Source of the DNA: Nocardia sp. CNY236
GTDB taxonomy: Bacteria; Actinomycetota; Actinomycetes; Mycobacteriales; Mycobacteriaceae
Assembly: GCF_000482385.1 (NCBI RefSeq)
Contig: NZ_AXVD01000026.1
Coordinates: forward strand, 1 to 64,000
Length of the DNA stretch: 64,000 nt
Direction of reading: 5' to 3'
Under the pieces are notes generated by a model that saw nothing but the letters and a program-made list of their open reading frames with translations, was not told the DNA's origin and did not search any database. Each line of letters begins with the position of its first letter. Within the stretch, counting starts at the first letter, position 1. Below, piece after piece: positions 46,320 to 55,364 of this stretch. The position numbers and the translations under genes are program-made.

Positions 46320-48458
46320 GTGTGCGCCCTCGACCTCGCCGACCTCGATCCGGAGCAGGTTGCGGCGGTGCGCGCACCGCGCGGACCCGTGTGTGTGCTG
46401 GCCGGTGCGGGCACCGGCAAGACCAGGACCATCACCCACCGCATCGCGCATCTGATCTCACACGGGCACGTCCGCCCCGATCAGGTACTCGCGGTGACCT
46501 TCACTTCGCGATCCGCAGGTGAGTTGCGGACCCGGTTGCGCTCGCTGGGGCTGCGCGGCGCCGCGGCTCGGGTGCAAGCACGCACCTTTCATGCCGCGGC
46601 GTTACGGCAACTGCGTTATTTCTGGCCGCAGGTGGCCGCGGACATGCCCTGGCGGCTGGTCGATGCGAAGCTTCCGCTCGTCGTGCGGGCAGCGAACCGT
46701 GTGCGGGCCTCCACGGCCCCCGACAGTGTGCGGGACCTGCTCGGCGAGATCGAATGGGCGAAGGCCTCGCTCATTGCGCCGGACGACTACGTGGCGGCCC
46801 TCGCCGCGCATCGACGCGAGCCGCCGCTCGATGCGTCCTTGGTCGCCGAGGTCTACGACGGCTACGAAACGCTCAAAGCCACCCCCGACGGGCTGCTCCT
46901 GGATTTCGACGACCTGCTGCTGCACACCGCGGCCGCATTGGAGAACCACCCGGCGGTGGCCGACGAGTTCCGTGGTCACTACCGCAGCTTCGTCGTCGAC
47001 GAATACCAGGACATGACGCCGTTGCAGCAGCGGTTGCTGGATGCCTGGCTCGGTGATCGTGACGATCTCACAGTGGTCGGCGACGCCAACCAGACGATCT
47101 ATTCGTTCACCGGAGCGACACCTCGCTACCTGCTCGATTTCTCCCGTCGTTTTCCGGATGCCACCGTGGTCCGGCTCGAGCGCAACTATCGCTCCACACC
47201 TCAGGTGGTATCGCTGGCAAACCAGGTGATCGGGGCGGCGCGCGGCCGCGTCGCGGGCACCCGACTGCAATTGATCGGTCAACGCCCCGAAGGCCCCGAG
47301 CCGACGTTCGCCGAATACGCCGACGTGCCCACCGAGGCCACCGCGGTGGCCGCCGAGATCGCGACGCTCATTGCGACCGGAACGCCGGCCGCCGAGATCG
47401 CCGTGCTCTATCGGATCAACGCTCAGTCCGAAAGCTACGAGCAGGCGCTCACCGAGGGCGGCATCCCCTACCAGGTGCGTGGTGGCGAGAATTTCTTCGC
47501 CCGTGTCGAGGTGCAGCAGGCCGTGCATGCGCTCCGTGCGACCGCGTCCCGCGACGATCTTCCCGACCGGTCACGTCGGGGCGAGGCAATGGTTTCACTG
47601 GTCCGCGCGACGCTCGCATCGGTCGGGTTCACAGCCACCGAGCCCGCCGGTACGCGAGCGCGTGAGCGCTGGTCTGCTCTGCAGGCCTTGGTTCGCTTGA
47701 CCGAGGAAATGGTCGGTGACGACGATCGCCTCGACCTGACCGGGTTGTTGCGCGAACTGGAGGTCCGCGCCGCCGCCGGACATCCGCCCACGGTGCAGGG
47801 CGTCACACTGGCTTCGCTGCATGCCGCCAAGGGCCTGGAGTGGGACGCGGTGTTTCTGGTCGGTTTGTCCGATGGCGCCGTGCCGATCGCGCACGTCCTG
47901 CACAGCAACGGATCGGTGGCCGATGCGGCTGCGTTGGAGGAAGAGCGTCGGCTGCTCTACGTCGGGGTCACCAGAGCGCGGCAGACAGTGCGGTTGTCCT
48001 GGGCATTGGCCAGGACCGCAGGTCGGCCCACCCGTCGGCGTTCCCGATTTCTTCATGGCCTCGTTCCCGAGGCCTCTGCTGCTTCCCGGGTGGCAGCCGC
48101 TGACCAGCGTGGTGGGGCGCGGCTTCCTTCCTGTCGGGTATGTGGTCGGTCCTTGCTGAATGCCGGCGATACCCTGCTCGGGCGCTGTTCGAGCTGTCCG
48201 GCCGAATTGAATGCCGAACTCCTTGCCGCGCTGCAGGACTGGCGCAGGGAGAAGGCCGCTCAACTGTCCATCGACGCCCGAGCAGTGGCGAGTATCACAA
48301 CGTTGACCGCAATTGCGGAGCAGTGGCCGACGGACGAACGAGCGCTGGCCGCGATTCCCGGCATCGGGCAGTACAAGTTGCGGCGCTTCGGTGCCGAGAT
48401 GCTCGCGATCGTCATCTCCTTCAGCGATTCACGGCACAAAACCGCAGGTAAAAAATAG
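46320..48458 (+). CDS. uvrD2: ATP-dependent DNA helicase UvrD2
   Basis: This 712-residue superfamily 1 helicase has Walker [12 protein letters not shown], motif [25 protein letters not shown] motif and [20 protein letters not shown] (motif V). A tetracysteine segment (CRVCG and CSSCP, about residues 613-635) and a C-terminal HRDC-like domain (to 712) are the marks of UvrD2 rather than UvrD1. GTG 46320 gives the family N-terminus [11 protein letters not shown]; the upstream open frame has no similarity. The WhiB7 promoter overlaps its last codons. Confidence 0.93.
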   Translation: MCALDLADLDPEQVAAVRAPRGPVCVLAGAGTGKTRTITHRIAHLISHGHVRPDQVLAVTFTSRSAGELRTRLRSLGLRGAAARVQARTFHAAALRQLRYFWPQVAADMPWRLVDAKLPLVVRAANRVRASTAPDSVRDLLGEIEWAKASLIAPDDYVAALAAHRREPPLDASLVAEVYDGYETLKATPDGLLLDFDDLLLHTAAALENHPAVADEFRGHYRSFVVDEYQDMTPLQQRLLDAWLGDRDDLTVVGDANQTIYSFTGATPRYLLDFSRRFPDATVVRLERNYRSTPQVVSLANQVIGAARGRVAGTRLQLIGQRPEGPEPTFAEYADVPTEATAVAAEIATLIATGTPAAEIAVLYRINAQSESYEQALTEGGIPYQVRGGENFFARVEVQQAVHALRATASRDDLPDRSRRGEAMVSLVRATLASVGFTATEPAGTRARERWSALQALVRLTEEMVGDDDRLDLTGLLRELEVRAAAGHPPTVQGVTLASLHAAKGLEWDAVFLVGLSDGAVPIAHVLHSNGSVADAAALEEERRLLYVGVTRARQTVRLSWALARTAGRPTRRRSRFLHGLVPEASAASRVAAADQRGGARLPSCRVCGRSLLNAGDTLLGRCSSCPAELNAELLAALQDWRREKAAQLSIDARAVASITTLTAIAEQWPTDERALAAIPGIGQYKLRRFGAEMLAIVISFSDSRHKTAGKK

Positions 48459-48488
48459 GTTGTGGGGGACGGCGAACTTGCCTATGGT
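48450..48488 (+). promoter_or_regulatory. whiB7 promoter with AT-rich WhiB7 element
   Basis: An A/T block AAAAAATA (48450-48457) lies two bases upstream of -35 TTGTGG (48460-48465), followed after exactly 17 bp by -10 TATGGT (48483-48488). WhiB7-activated promoters in mycobacteria have such an AT-rich element just upstream of -35. The A/T block is the uvrD2 3' end including its stop. Confidence 0.7.
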
Positions 48489-48564
48489 GGATTTCACGCA
48501 CCGGGAGGGCATTTCGGCGCGCGCGACAACCTAGACATAACGAGCCCAGAAAGGAGATGCCGCG

Positions 48565-48900
48565 ATGGACATGATCGCAGCTGCAGACGCCTATGGCGTC
48601 GACGCGACCGCGCCGGTCGCAGTCTCCTGGGAAGCTTTCTCCGCTGGGGGAATGTGCTCGAGGGTCGGTGGCTTCGGCGTCATCGGCACACCGCCGATGT
48701 GCGTTGCCGTGCTCGCATTCGCCCACACCGAGATTCAGGGTAAGCCTCGTATCGATTGGCGCCCGGGTGTCTTTGCGGAACCTGTAGACCGCACGGCAGA
48801 TGAAATCGATCTCGCACTTGCGTATTCGTGGGCAGCACGCCGCCACATTGCACATCCAGCGACCGTGATCAGGACTCGACACAGATGTCGATCTAGGTAG
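48565..48900 (+). CDS. Leader ORF upstream of whiB7 (possible attenuation uORF)
   Basis: This 111-codon frame has ATG 48565 behind AAAGGAG. It lies wholly in the whiB7 leader and ends 20 bases before the terminator hairpin. I recognise no family. The last codons give VIRTRHRCRSR, five Arg among eleven residues, directly before the hairpin, as expected if ribosome progress there controls termination. Mycobacterial whiB7 leaders carry a uORF with the same function, but shorter. Coding character is fair, not strong; it could be a real small gene or only a regulatory reading frame. Confidence 0.4.
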   Translation: MDMIAAADAYGVDATAPVAVSWEAFSAGGMCSRVGGFGVIGTPPMCVAVLAFAHTEIQGKPRIDWRPGVFAEPVDRTADEIDLALAYSWAARRHIAHPATVIRTRHRCRSR

Positions 48901-48920
48901 GAAGCACCTTCCCGACCTCC

Positions 48921-48962
48921 TGGCCACGGATCGCACAGCAGCGAAACCGTGGCCAATTTTTT
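48921..48962 (+). terminator. Intrinsic terminator in the whiB7 leader (attenuator)
   Basis: A 9-bp stem TGGCCACGG/CCGTGGCCA (48921-48929, 48947-48955) with a 17-base loop is followed by A and six T (48957-48962), about 80 bases upstream of whiB7. A complete Rho-independent terminator before the gene it precedes implies conditional read-through. Confidence 0.8.
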
Positions 48963-49039
48963 GGCCTTCAGCCATATGCCGGCAGCGGTTTCGCGGCACA
49001 ACGAAACGAACCGCTGCAAACAAGCTGAAGGAGAACGAC

Positions 49040-49363
49040 GTGCTAGCCGCACAGAATTGGCCACAGGCCGCCAGTGATGTGACATGCCGCACCGTGGCGT
49101 CGGATACCCAGGCCCAGGAGCTCACCGAGGTTCTGCCTTGTCGAGCCGCCGACCCGGACCTCTGGTTCGCGGAAAACCCGGTTCAGTTGGAGCGGGCCAA
49201 GGCGCTGTGCGCGACCTGCCCGATCCGCACCGGCTGCCTGAGTGCCGCCATGAATCGGCGCGAGCCGTGGGGTGTCTGGGGTGGTGAGATCTTCGACCAG
49301 GGCGCGGTCATCGCCCGCAAGCGTCCTCGTGGGCGGCCGCGCAAGGTCGCGGTTGTCGGGTGA
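49040..49363 (+). CDS. whiB7: WhiB7 transcription factor
   Basis: This 107-residue WhiB protein has four cysteines (LPCRAADP, then CATCPIRTGC) for a [4Fe-4S] cluster, the beta-turn WGVWGGE and the C-terminal AT-hook RGRPRK that distinguishes WhiB7. It activates intrinsic resistance genes (export, ribosome protection, antibiotic modification) by binding sigma A and AT-rich DNA upstream of -35. GTG 49040 follows AAGGAGAAC. It is preceded by a leader of about 545 bases with uORF and terminator and by its own type of promoter, so it is probably autoactivated. Located between uvrD2 and the ABC1 kinase as in M. tuberculosis. Confidence 0.95.
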   Translation: MLAAQNWPQAASDVTCRTVASDTQAQELTEVLPCRAADPDLWFAENPVQLERAKALCATCPIRTGCLSAAMNRREPWGVWGGEIFDQGAVIARKRPRGRPRKVAVVG

Positions 49364-49539
49364 TCGAGAACCTCGCGGGCGAGGCGGGCTCGGTTGCACA
49401 AGTCTCGCCACAATCCCAGATCCACACGGTATCCGCCAGATACCGTCATCGCTCCCTCCGGTCGATGTACTCCGTCAGTTCGGTTCCGCAACGTGCCACC
49501 CCTGCGGGACCGACGGACGTAGAGTCGACGAACGAGAAA

Positions 49540-49582
49540 GCAGGCCAGCCGCTCACCCATGCCCGGTGAGCGGCCGGCCTGC
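49540..49582. terminator. Terminator hairpin between whiB7 and the ABC1 kinase gene
   Basis: A 17-base stem (49540-49556 with 49566-49582) with one mismatch and a 9-base loop, lying between the two convergent genes. It probably serves both. Confidence 0.75.
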
Positions 49583-49615
49583 GTCCGGGCATCTACCAGC
49601 CTGACTCGCCGCGGA

Positions 49616-50959
49616 TCAGGAGGCGGTGCGCTCCTCGCGGAACCCCGGCACCCAGGTACGAACGAGTTGCATGAACGGCAACTCGGCGTCCAATTGGGCC
49701 AAGATGCCCACGGATCCTCCGAGCACCCGGAAGATCATCACGTAGTCGGCTGGAAGTTGCAGTGCCCGTGCAGTTTTCATCTCCGGACTGGAGAAGTCGG
49801 ACGCTCGGCCAGCTACCCGCTGCATCCACCGGCGGGTGAAGTGGAACGAGTCGGTCTGGATCGGATCGGTGAATGGCCGCAGGTAGTCGGCGATTTCTTG
49901 GTGGGTGACGGTTCGGCCAGGAATCACCCATCCGTGATCGTGCAGCAGCCCGGTGAGCTCCTCGAAGCGCTCTTCCACCGCAAGGGCCAACATTCTGCCC
50001 AAGATCGGCGGAAAGCCGTCGGGCATCGGCGCGCAGGCTCCGAAATCGATGACGGCGAGTTTGCCGTCGGGCAGCAGCATGAAGTTGCCCGGGTGTGGGT
50101 CCGCGTGCAACAGTCCCACGACTTCCGGTGACGAAAAGTGGAATCGCCCCATCAAGCCCGCGACCCGATCACGCACTGTCCGGGTACCCATCGGATCCTG
50201 TGCGCCGTGTTCGATGATGGACGACACGGCAGTGCCATCGAGCCATTCGGTCACGATGGCCTTCGGTGCACTCGCTATCACCCTGGGCACCACGATCTCG
50301 CCGTGACCGTCGAAGCCTTTGGCGAAGGCGCGCTGGTTGGCGGCCTCGTTGCGATAGTCCAGCTCTTCTTCGGTGCGTTCGGAGATCTCGGCGAGAATCG
50401 GCTTCACGTCCGCTCCGGGGATCACCGACGAGATCAAGCCGGTCATCCGGGACAGCGTTTTCAAGTCCGCACGCAGGGCCTCGTCCGCGCCGGGATACTG
50501 TACCTTCACCGCGACCTCACGCCCATCCGACCAGACCGCGCGGTGTACCTGGCCGATGCTGGCCGATGCCGCCGAGGTGTCGTCGAAATCACGAAAGCGC
50601 GTACGCCACTGGCGGCCGAGCTGCTGGTCGAGCACATGGTGAACCGTCGCAGCGGGCATCGGTGGCGCCGCGGCCTGCAGTTTGGTCAGGGCCTCGCGAT
50701 AGTGTTCGCCGAACTCTTCCGGGACTGCGGCTTCCATCACACTGAGCGCTTGTCCGAACTTCATCGCGCCACCTTTGAGTTCGCCCAACACAGTGAACAA
50801 CTGTTCGGCGGCCTTCTGATTGAGCTGCGCGTTGATCTCGGACCTGTCGCCCCCGGCGAGCTTCTTACCGAACCCCATAGCGGCCCGGCCGGCGATGCCG
50901 AGGGGAATCTTGGCCAACTTGGCGTTGCGGGACGAGCGACGGCGCGCGATCTCTGACAC
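49616..50959 (-). CDS. ABC1/UbiB-family atypical kinase (Rv3197-like)
   Basis: This 447-residue protein has the family's KxGQ motif in ELKGGAMKFGQALSVME, the A-rich loop ASASIGQVHRAVW with Lys in VAVKVQYPG, the catalytic segment LLHADPHPGNFML and the metal-binding VIDFGACAPM. UbiB proteins are ATPases linked to lipid or quinone metabolism; Rv3197 in M. tuberculosis lies in the same place and belongs to the WhiB7 regulon, with a reported link to macrolide resistance. It is convergent with whiB7. Complete. The substrate is unknown. Confidence 0.9.
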   Translation of the reverse strand: MSEIARRRSSRNAKLAKIPLGIAGRAAMGFGKKLAGGDRSEINAQLNQKAAEQLFTVLGELKGGAMKFGQALSVMEAAVPEEFGEHYREALTKLQAAAPPMPAATVHHVLDQQLGRQWRTRFRDFDDTSAASASIGQVHRAVWSDGREVAVKVQYPGADEALRADLKTLSRMTGLISSVIPGADVKPILAEISERTEEELDYRNEAANQRAFAKGFDGHGEIVVPRVIASAPKAIVTEWLDGTAVSSIIEHGAQDPMGTRTVRDRVAGLMGRFHFSSPEVVGLLHADPHPGNFMLLPDGKLAVIDFGACAPMPDGFPPILGRMLALAVEERFEELTGLLHDHGWVIPGRTVTHQEIADYLRPFTDPIQTDSFHFTRRWMQRVAGRASDFSSPEMKTARALQLPADYVMIFRVLGGSVGILAQLDAELPFMQLVRTWVPGFREERTAS

Positions 50960-51007
50960 GTACCCATCATGGCCGACGAGGCCGTGGATCTGCTATGGCA
51001 ATATCGA

Positions 51008-51883
51008 TCACGCCGGGTCCTCGGGCGCAGATCGTGCGCGGACCTGCGCACACGCACACTCGGGATGCCGGTGCCACGCCCGTCGGTCGAGAACATGCGA
51101 GTCCAGATCCAATTCGAGGGTCGCGTTCAGCGTGGTCGGAGCGCGGCGCGGTGAACAATCCAGGATCGCTTCCATTTCGCCGAGAGCGACCGCGGCGGTC
51201 GCGGTGATCCCGGCGACGGAGGCGTGGCCGACCCGACCGAGCAGTTGGGCGGCCAGATGCGGCCATTCGGTGTCGTTCTGGGCTCGGATCAGGTCGGCGC
51301 AGCGCAGGCAGCTCGTGGCGCCGGGCAATACCAGCGGCCCGACGACTCCTTTGTTGTCACGGATGCGCAATTGCATGTGAGGGATGCGATACAGCAACAG
51401 ATCGTTGACCAACCGAGGATCGGGCATCAGTGTGTCGGCGAGGATCACCATATCCGATCTCCACGTGCGCACCGTCTCCACGCCGAAGGGATAGTCGCGT
51501 GAGTGGCTGGGGCGAATCCCCAGCGCCTGCAGTCCACCCGTGACCGCATCGGACAGCGGTCCCAGCCCATGTACCCGCACAGTTCGAACGCGCCCCGCCC
51601 GGTCTTCCGGATGATCGAGTAGCCCGGCGTCGTCGATCAGGGTGAGTAGCGCCACGGCGTGGTCGGGATCGATACCGCATTCACCGGCTCGCCAGATGAT
51701 CTGTGGTTTGGTGCGCAGACCGTCCAGCAGCCGTAGGAAGGTGAGCACGGTTTCGGTGTCCATGCCTTCCGGACCGAGCGTCACCGCGGTCTCGGGGTCA
51801 CACCCGAGTTGTACGACGCCGGTCGGCCGGATCAGAACGATGACCCGCGGACGCAACCGCGGGCCGCGACGTGTGGTTGCCAT
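51008..51883 (-). CDS. ThiF/cyclodehydratase-like protein (Rv3196-like)
   Basis: This 291-residue protein has a Rossmann-like middle (VRVHGLGPLSDAVTGGLQALG) and cysteines CLRCADLI and HPECACAQ arranged as in the zinc-binding part of E1/ThiF-like proteins and the azole-forming cyclodehydratase docking partners. The N-terminal 100 residues form a winged-helix-like region. There is no obvious precursor peptide or YcaO gene beside it, so a role in peptide modification is only suggested. It matches Rv3196 in position, upstream of the ABC1 kinase gene, with a gap of 48 bases. Confidence 0.7.
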   Translation of the reverse strand: MATTRRGPRLRPRVIVLIRPTGVVQLGCDPETAVTLGPEGMDTETVLTFLRLLDGLRTKPQIIWRAGECGIDPDHAVALLTLIDDAGLLDHPEDRAGRVRTVRVHGLGPLSDAVTGGLQALGIRPSHSRDYPFGVETVRTWRSDMVILADTLMPDPRLVNDLLLYRIPHMQLRIRDNKGVVGPLVLPGATSCLRCADLIRAQNDTEWPHLAAQLLGRVGHASVAGITATAAVALGEMEAILDCSPRRAPTTLNATLELDLDSHVLDRRAWHRHPECACAQVRARSAPEDPA

Positions 51884-51998
51884 CTCAGCAGTATGTGAGC
51901 CCCCAGGTGGGTTCCTGGCGACGAAATCAGCGGTCGTCCCAGGTCATCCACACTGCGGGCGGGGTATCCACAGCTCAGCTCGGGAGCCATTGTCGGGC

Positions 51999-53408
51999 TC
52001 AGGTGCCGCTGCCTGGGGCCGGGCTGCTGTTGCCGGCATCGCCGTCGTTGCGCTCGCGTTCGGCCTTCTCGCGCGCCTCGGTCTCGGCCAGCTGTGCGAT
52101 CGGGTCGTCGAACGCGGTGGCCTGGCCACCGATCACCGAGTCGAGGAACCCTGCAGGGGTGTCGAGGTCGGTGGAATCCGGCAGCAAATCGGGGTGCGCC
52201 CATACGCGATCGCGTGCGGTCATCCCGGCGTCGGTGGTCAGCCGGCGCCACAACTGCGCTGCCTCACGGAGTTTGCGTGGACGCAACTCCAGGCCGACCA
52301 GAGTCGCAAAGGTCTGTTCGGCTGGGCCACCGGTTGCGCGCCGGCGACGCAGCGTCTCGGCCAACGCGACCGCTCCGGGCAACCGATCTGTCACGGCGTC
52401 GGCGACCACCACTTGCACCCAGCCTTCGATGAGCGCCAACAATGTCTCCAGCCGCTCCAGCGCCTGCTTCTGTTCTGGCGTGGTCTGCGGCTCGAACGTG
52501 CCCTGCGACAGGATCTCTTCGAGCTTCGTCGGGTCGGTCAGCGACATCGGGTCCACCCCTTGCGCCGCTTGCTCCAGAGCGGAGAAGTCCATGCGGATCC
52601 CACGCGCATAGTCCTCGACCGCGCCGAGGACCTGCTGGCGCAGCCATGGCACATGTCCGAACAGCCGTTGGTGAGCTGCTTCCCGCGCAGCGAGGAACAC
52701 CAGGATCTCACTCTCCGGTTGCTCCAGGCCCGCACTGAACTCCGAGATCGCCGCAGGCAACAAGGCGCCCGTGCCTACGGGTCCGAGCGGTAGTCCGATG
52801 TCGGTCGAGGTCAGCACTTCTTTGGCGAGTTGGCCGAGCGCTTGGCCGAGCTGCGAGCCGAAGGCCAGTCCGCCCATCTGGCCGAGCATTCCGACCATCG
52901 GTGCGGCGAATTGTCTTGCTTCCTCGGGCAATGCTGCAGTCCACATTCCGGAAATCTGCTCCGCCACGGGGTCGCACAACCGCTGCCAGGTGGGCAGAGT
53001 TTGCTCGATCCAGTCGTTGGCGGTCCACCCCACGGTCTTGGTAGCGCCAGCGGGCAGCGTCGTGGCGCTGTCGAGCCACAGTTCGGCCAGATGCGCGGCA
53101 TCGCCGATCGCGCTCATGGTGCCCGCACTCACCGGGGTGACGGTCGAGCCGAGCTGCTGGCGGGCCAGTCGCTTGGCGACGTCGTAGTTCACCGGTCCAG
53201 CCTTCGCCGCCCCGGGTTGTCCCAGGCCGCTGAGCATTTGGCCGAGCGAGGTCAGCATCTGCCCGAGCTGCGTCGGGTCGAATCCACCCGCGCCGGACCC
53301 ACCGATCCCGAAACCGAGCGGATCGTTCGGTCCGGAACCGCTCGGCTCGTCGCCGCGTTCACGTCCGTCGTCGTCGCGGTTCGAGAATCCGAAGGGGAGC
53401 TCACTCAT
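51999..53408 (-). CDS. Zinc-metalloprotease-like DUF2342 family protein (Rv3195-like)
   Basis: This 469-residue protein starts at ATG 53408; the frame is open for another 1.7 kb upstream, but that part overlaps two other genes and has no homology. The N-terminal 65 residues are low in complexity (Gly/Gln-rich). The core has MVGMLGQMGGLAFGSQLGQALG and AAREAAHQRLFGHVPWLRQQ, the family's counterpart of a metalloprotease helix; the strict HExxH is absent (E-A-A-H), so protease activity is doubtful. The C-terminal tail is charged. Divergent from the Lon-like gene. Confidence 0.82.
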   Translation of the reverse strand: MSELPFGFSNRDDDGRERGDEPSGSGPNDPLGFGIGGSGAGGFDPTQLGQMLTSLGQMLSGLGQPGAAKAGPVNYDVAKRLARQQLGSTVTPVSAGTMSAIGDAAHLAELWLDSATTLPAGATKTVGWTANDWIEQTLPTWQRLCDPVAEQISGMWTAALPEEARQFAAPMVGMLGQMGGLAFGSQLGQALGQLAKEVLTSTDIGLPLGPVGTGALLPAAISEFSAGLEQPESEILVFLAAREAAHQRLFGHVPWLRQQVLGAVEDYARGIRMDFSALEQAAQGVDPMSLTDPTKLEEILSQGTFEPQTTPEQKQALERLETLLALIEGWVQVVVADAVTDRLPGAVALAETLRRRRATGGPAEQTFATLVGLELRPRKLREAAQLWRRLTTDAGMTARDRVWAHPDLLPDSTDLDTPAGFLDSVIGGQATAFDDPIAQLAETEAREKAERERNDGDAGNSSPAPGSGT

Positions 53409-53522
53409 ACTGTTCAATCTACGCGTATGCTGCAGCGCTTCGACGTTCGCGCGGCGCGAAATCGACGACTTCCGAGGTGCAGATGGTGACTGCCCCGCTG
53501 TGCGACCTGGGCGATCACTACT

Positions 53523-54557
53523 GTGGTCCAGGTGAATCGTCGGATCCTCACTGTGGTGGCCGCCTTGCTCCCGGTCGTTGTGCTCGCAGCTGTGGGCACC
53601 GCGGTCACCGTCCCGTTCGTCGCGCTCGGTCCGGGTCCGACCTTCAACACACTGGGCGAATTGGACGACAGGCAGGTGGTGGACGTGCAGGGTGCGCAGC
53701 TGGATCCGACCACCGGCAACCTCAATATGACCACCGTGTCGGTACTGGACGGGATCACTATCTTCGAGGCCTTCGCATTCTGGGCCAGCGGATCGTACGG
53801 TCTGGTGCCACGTTCGCAGATCTACCCGCCAGGGTTGTCCCGCGAGGAGATCGAGCAGTCCCACCAACGTGAATTCGAGAATTCCGAGGGCAACGCCGAG
53901 ATCGCTGCATTGCGCCATCTCGATCTGCCCGTCGTCACATTGGTGAATCGGGTCAGCGAGACCGGCCCGGCCGACGGCGTACTGCGTGTGGGCGACGAAC
54001 TGGTCGGTATCGACGGCACGCCGATCACCACGCCCGAGGACGTCGTCGCCACGATCTCCTCCCGAACCCCAGGGAGCCCGGCGACCGTGGTGTATCGCCG
54101 CGACACCGTCGAGCGGACGACTCGGATCGTCCTCGGCGCCCACCCCGACGACGCCACCAAGGGGTTTCTCGGTATAGGGCTGCGCGCCGGCGCACGCCCG
54201 CCGCTGCGGGTGACCTTCAATCTCGCCGAGGTCGGCGGCCCGTCGGCGGGATTGATGTTCAGTCTGGCTGTGATCGACAAGCTGAGTCCCGGCGAGTTGA
54301 CCGGCGGCCGGTTCGTTGCCGGTAGTGGAACCATCGATCCGGATGGCACGGTAGGCCCGATCGGCGGTATCCAATACAAGATGATCACAGCAAGAGAGGA
54401 CGGCGCACAGACCTTCCTCGTCCCTGCGGCCAACTGCGCCGAAGCCAGGCAACGGACGCCGGAAGGTCTGCGCCTGGTGAAGGTCGACGACTTGGCCGGC
54501 GCAGTGCAGTCGCTCGAGGATCTGGCCGCCGGTAAGGAGCCCGCCAGTTGCGGGTGA
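53523..54557 (+). CDS. PDZ domain-containing Lon-like (S16) serine protease, membrane-anchored (Rv3194c-like)
   Basis: This 344-residue protein has an N-terminal signal-anchor (ILTVVAALLPVVVLAAVGTA), a PDZ domain (about 145-215: VSETGPADGVLRVGDELVGI) and an S16-type protease domain with Ser in GGPSAGLMFSLAVID and Lys in GGIQYKMITA, a Ser-Lys dyad. It should act outside the membrane. GTG 53523 is listed; GTG 53532 is a possible start. It is divergent from the DUF2342 gene and followed on the other strand by the PPA1309-type gene. Substrates unknown. Confidence 0.9.
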   Translation: MVQVNRRILTVVAALLPVVVLAAVGTAVTVPFVALGPGPTFNTLGELDDRQVVDVQGAQLDPTTGNLNMTTVSVLDGITIFEAFAFWASGSYGLVPRSQIYPPGLSREEIEQSHQREFENSEGNAEIAALRHLDLPVVTLVNRVSETGPADGVLRVGDELVGIDGTPITTPEDVVATISSRTPGSPATVVYRRDTVERTTRIVLGAHPDDATKGFLGIGLRAGARPPLRVTFNLAEVGGPSAGLMFSLAVIDKLSPGELTGGRFVAGSGTIDPDGTVGPIGGIQYKMITAREDGAQTFLVPAANCAEARQRTPEGLRLVKVDDLAGAVQSLEDLAAGKEPASCG

Positions 54558-54562
54558 ACAGC

Positions 54563-55150
54563 TCAGGCCAGTGTGTGGTGGAGTGCCTCGACGAGGTTGG
54601 GCGCCAGATTCGGGTAGGTACGCAGATCGAGGTCGCCGGACGAGTCGGCGCTCTCGGCGTTGTCGGGCCGCAGGTGGAGCAGGCTCAGTGAGGCGCCCGA
54701 CCGCAGGACGGCGGTGAACAGTCGTGCCTCTCGACGCCGAGGGTGTGCCTCGGCGGCGGCGCGCGCGGCGGCATCGGCGGCGTCCGCGTCGGCCAGAACC
54801 GGGACGAGTGCGTCGTCCAGCGCCGATTCGGCATCCGGTGGGAGCACTACGATCTCCTGTACCAGCAGGCACCCCTGCACGGCCGCCGGCCAACTGATGG
54901 TGGCCAGCATCTCGTCCAGCGGCTTCGATTCGCCGGGGGTGTCCCCGAGAAACGAATCCTGCGCAACCGGTGTCAGCTCGGCGCCCGGGTCGAGTTGATC
55001 GGCGAGGTCCGGTTGGGCGGCCATCAGATCCGCTGTCGGTACCAGCGCGAACATGTGCGGCGGGCGCCCCCACCCCTCGGCATCGACGAATTCCGCCACC
55101 TCCCGAACGGAACGGGCGAGCACGAGTTCGGCATGCAGATCTGAGGTCAC
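54563..55150 (-). CDS. PPA1309-family hypothetical protein
   Basis: This 195-residue soluble acidic protein is conserved in actinobacteria without known function; characteristic parts are LARSVREVAEFVDAEGWGRP, ALVPTADLMAAQPDLA and QGCLLVQEIVVLPPD. GTG 55150 is preferred over TTG 55162, which is the first codon of the open frame. No membrane segments or metal motifs are seen. Convergent with the Lon-like gene; divergent from the UPF0182 gene. Confidence 0.75.
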   Translation of the reverse strand: MTSDLHAELVLARSVREVAEFVDAEGWGRPPHMFALVPTADLMAAQPDLADQLDPGAELTPVAQDSFLGDTPGESKPLDEMLATISWPAAVQGCLLVQEIVVLPPDAESALDDALVPVLADADAADAAARAAAEAHPRRREARLFTAVLRSGASLSLLHLRPDNAESADSSGDLDLRTYPNLAPNLVEALHHTLA

Positions 55151-55364
55151 AGCCCCATCCAATCAAACCAGCCGACATCCGTGCTGCGAACTCGGACGTA
55201 TGATCGTTGCGCGTGCCATTCGCGGCCCTGTCGGTTGTACCGTGTCCGATTTCCGTAGAGTAGGGCCGACGACGGTCCGGAAGGGACCGACCTGGAACAT
55301 CGGACTGCGGCGCATCGACCGGGCCTATGGGTGCGAGCGTCGCCGGACTTTGGAGAGTGGCATC

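Noticed and set aside
51999..55178. Open frame of 1059 codons on the minus strand spanning the DUF2342 gene and far upstream
   Set aside because: Only the part from ATG 53408 downstream has family similarity; the rest overlaps the Lon-like gene and the PPA1309-type gene and is shadow reading.
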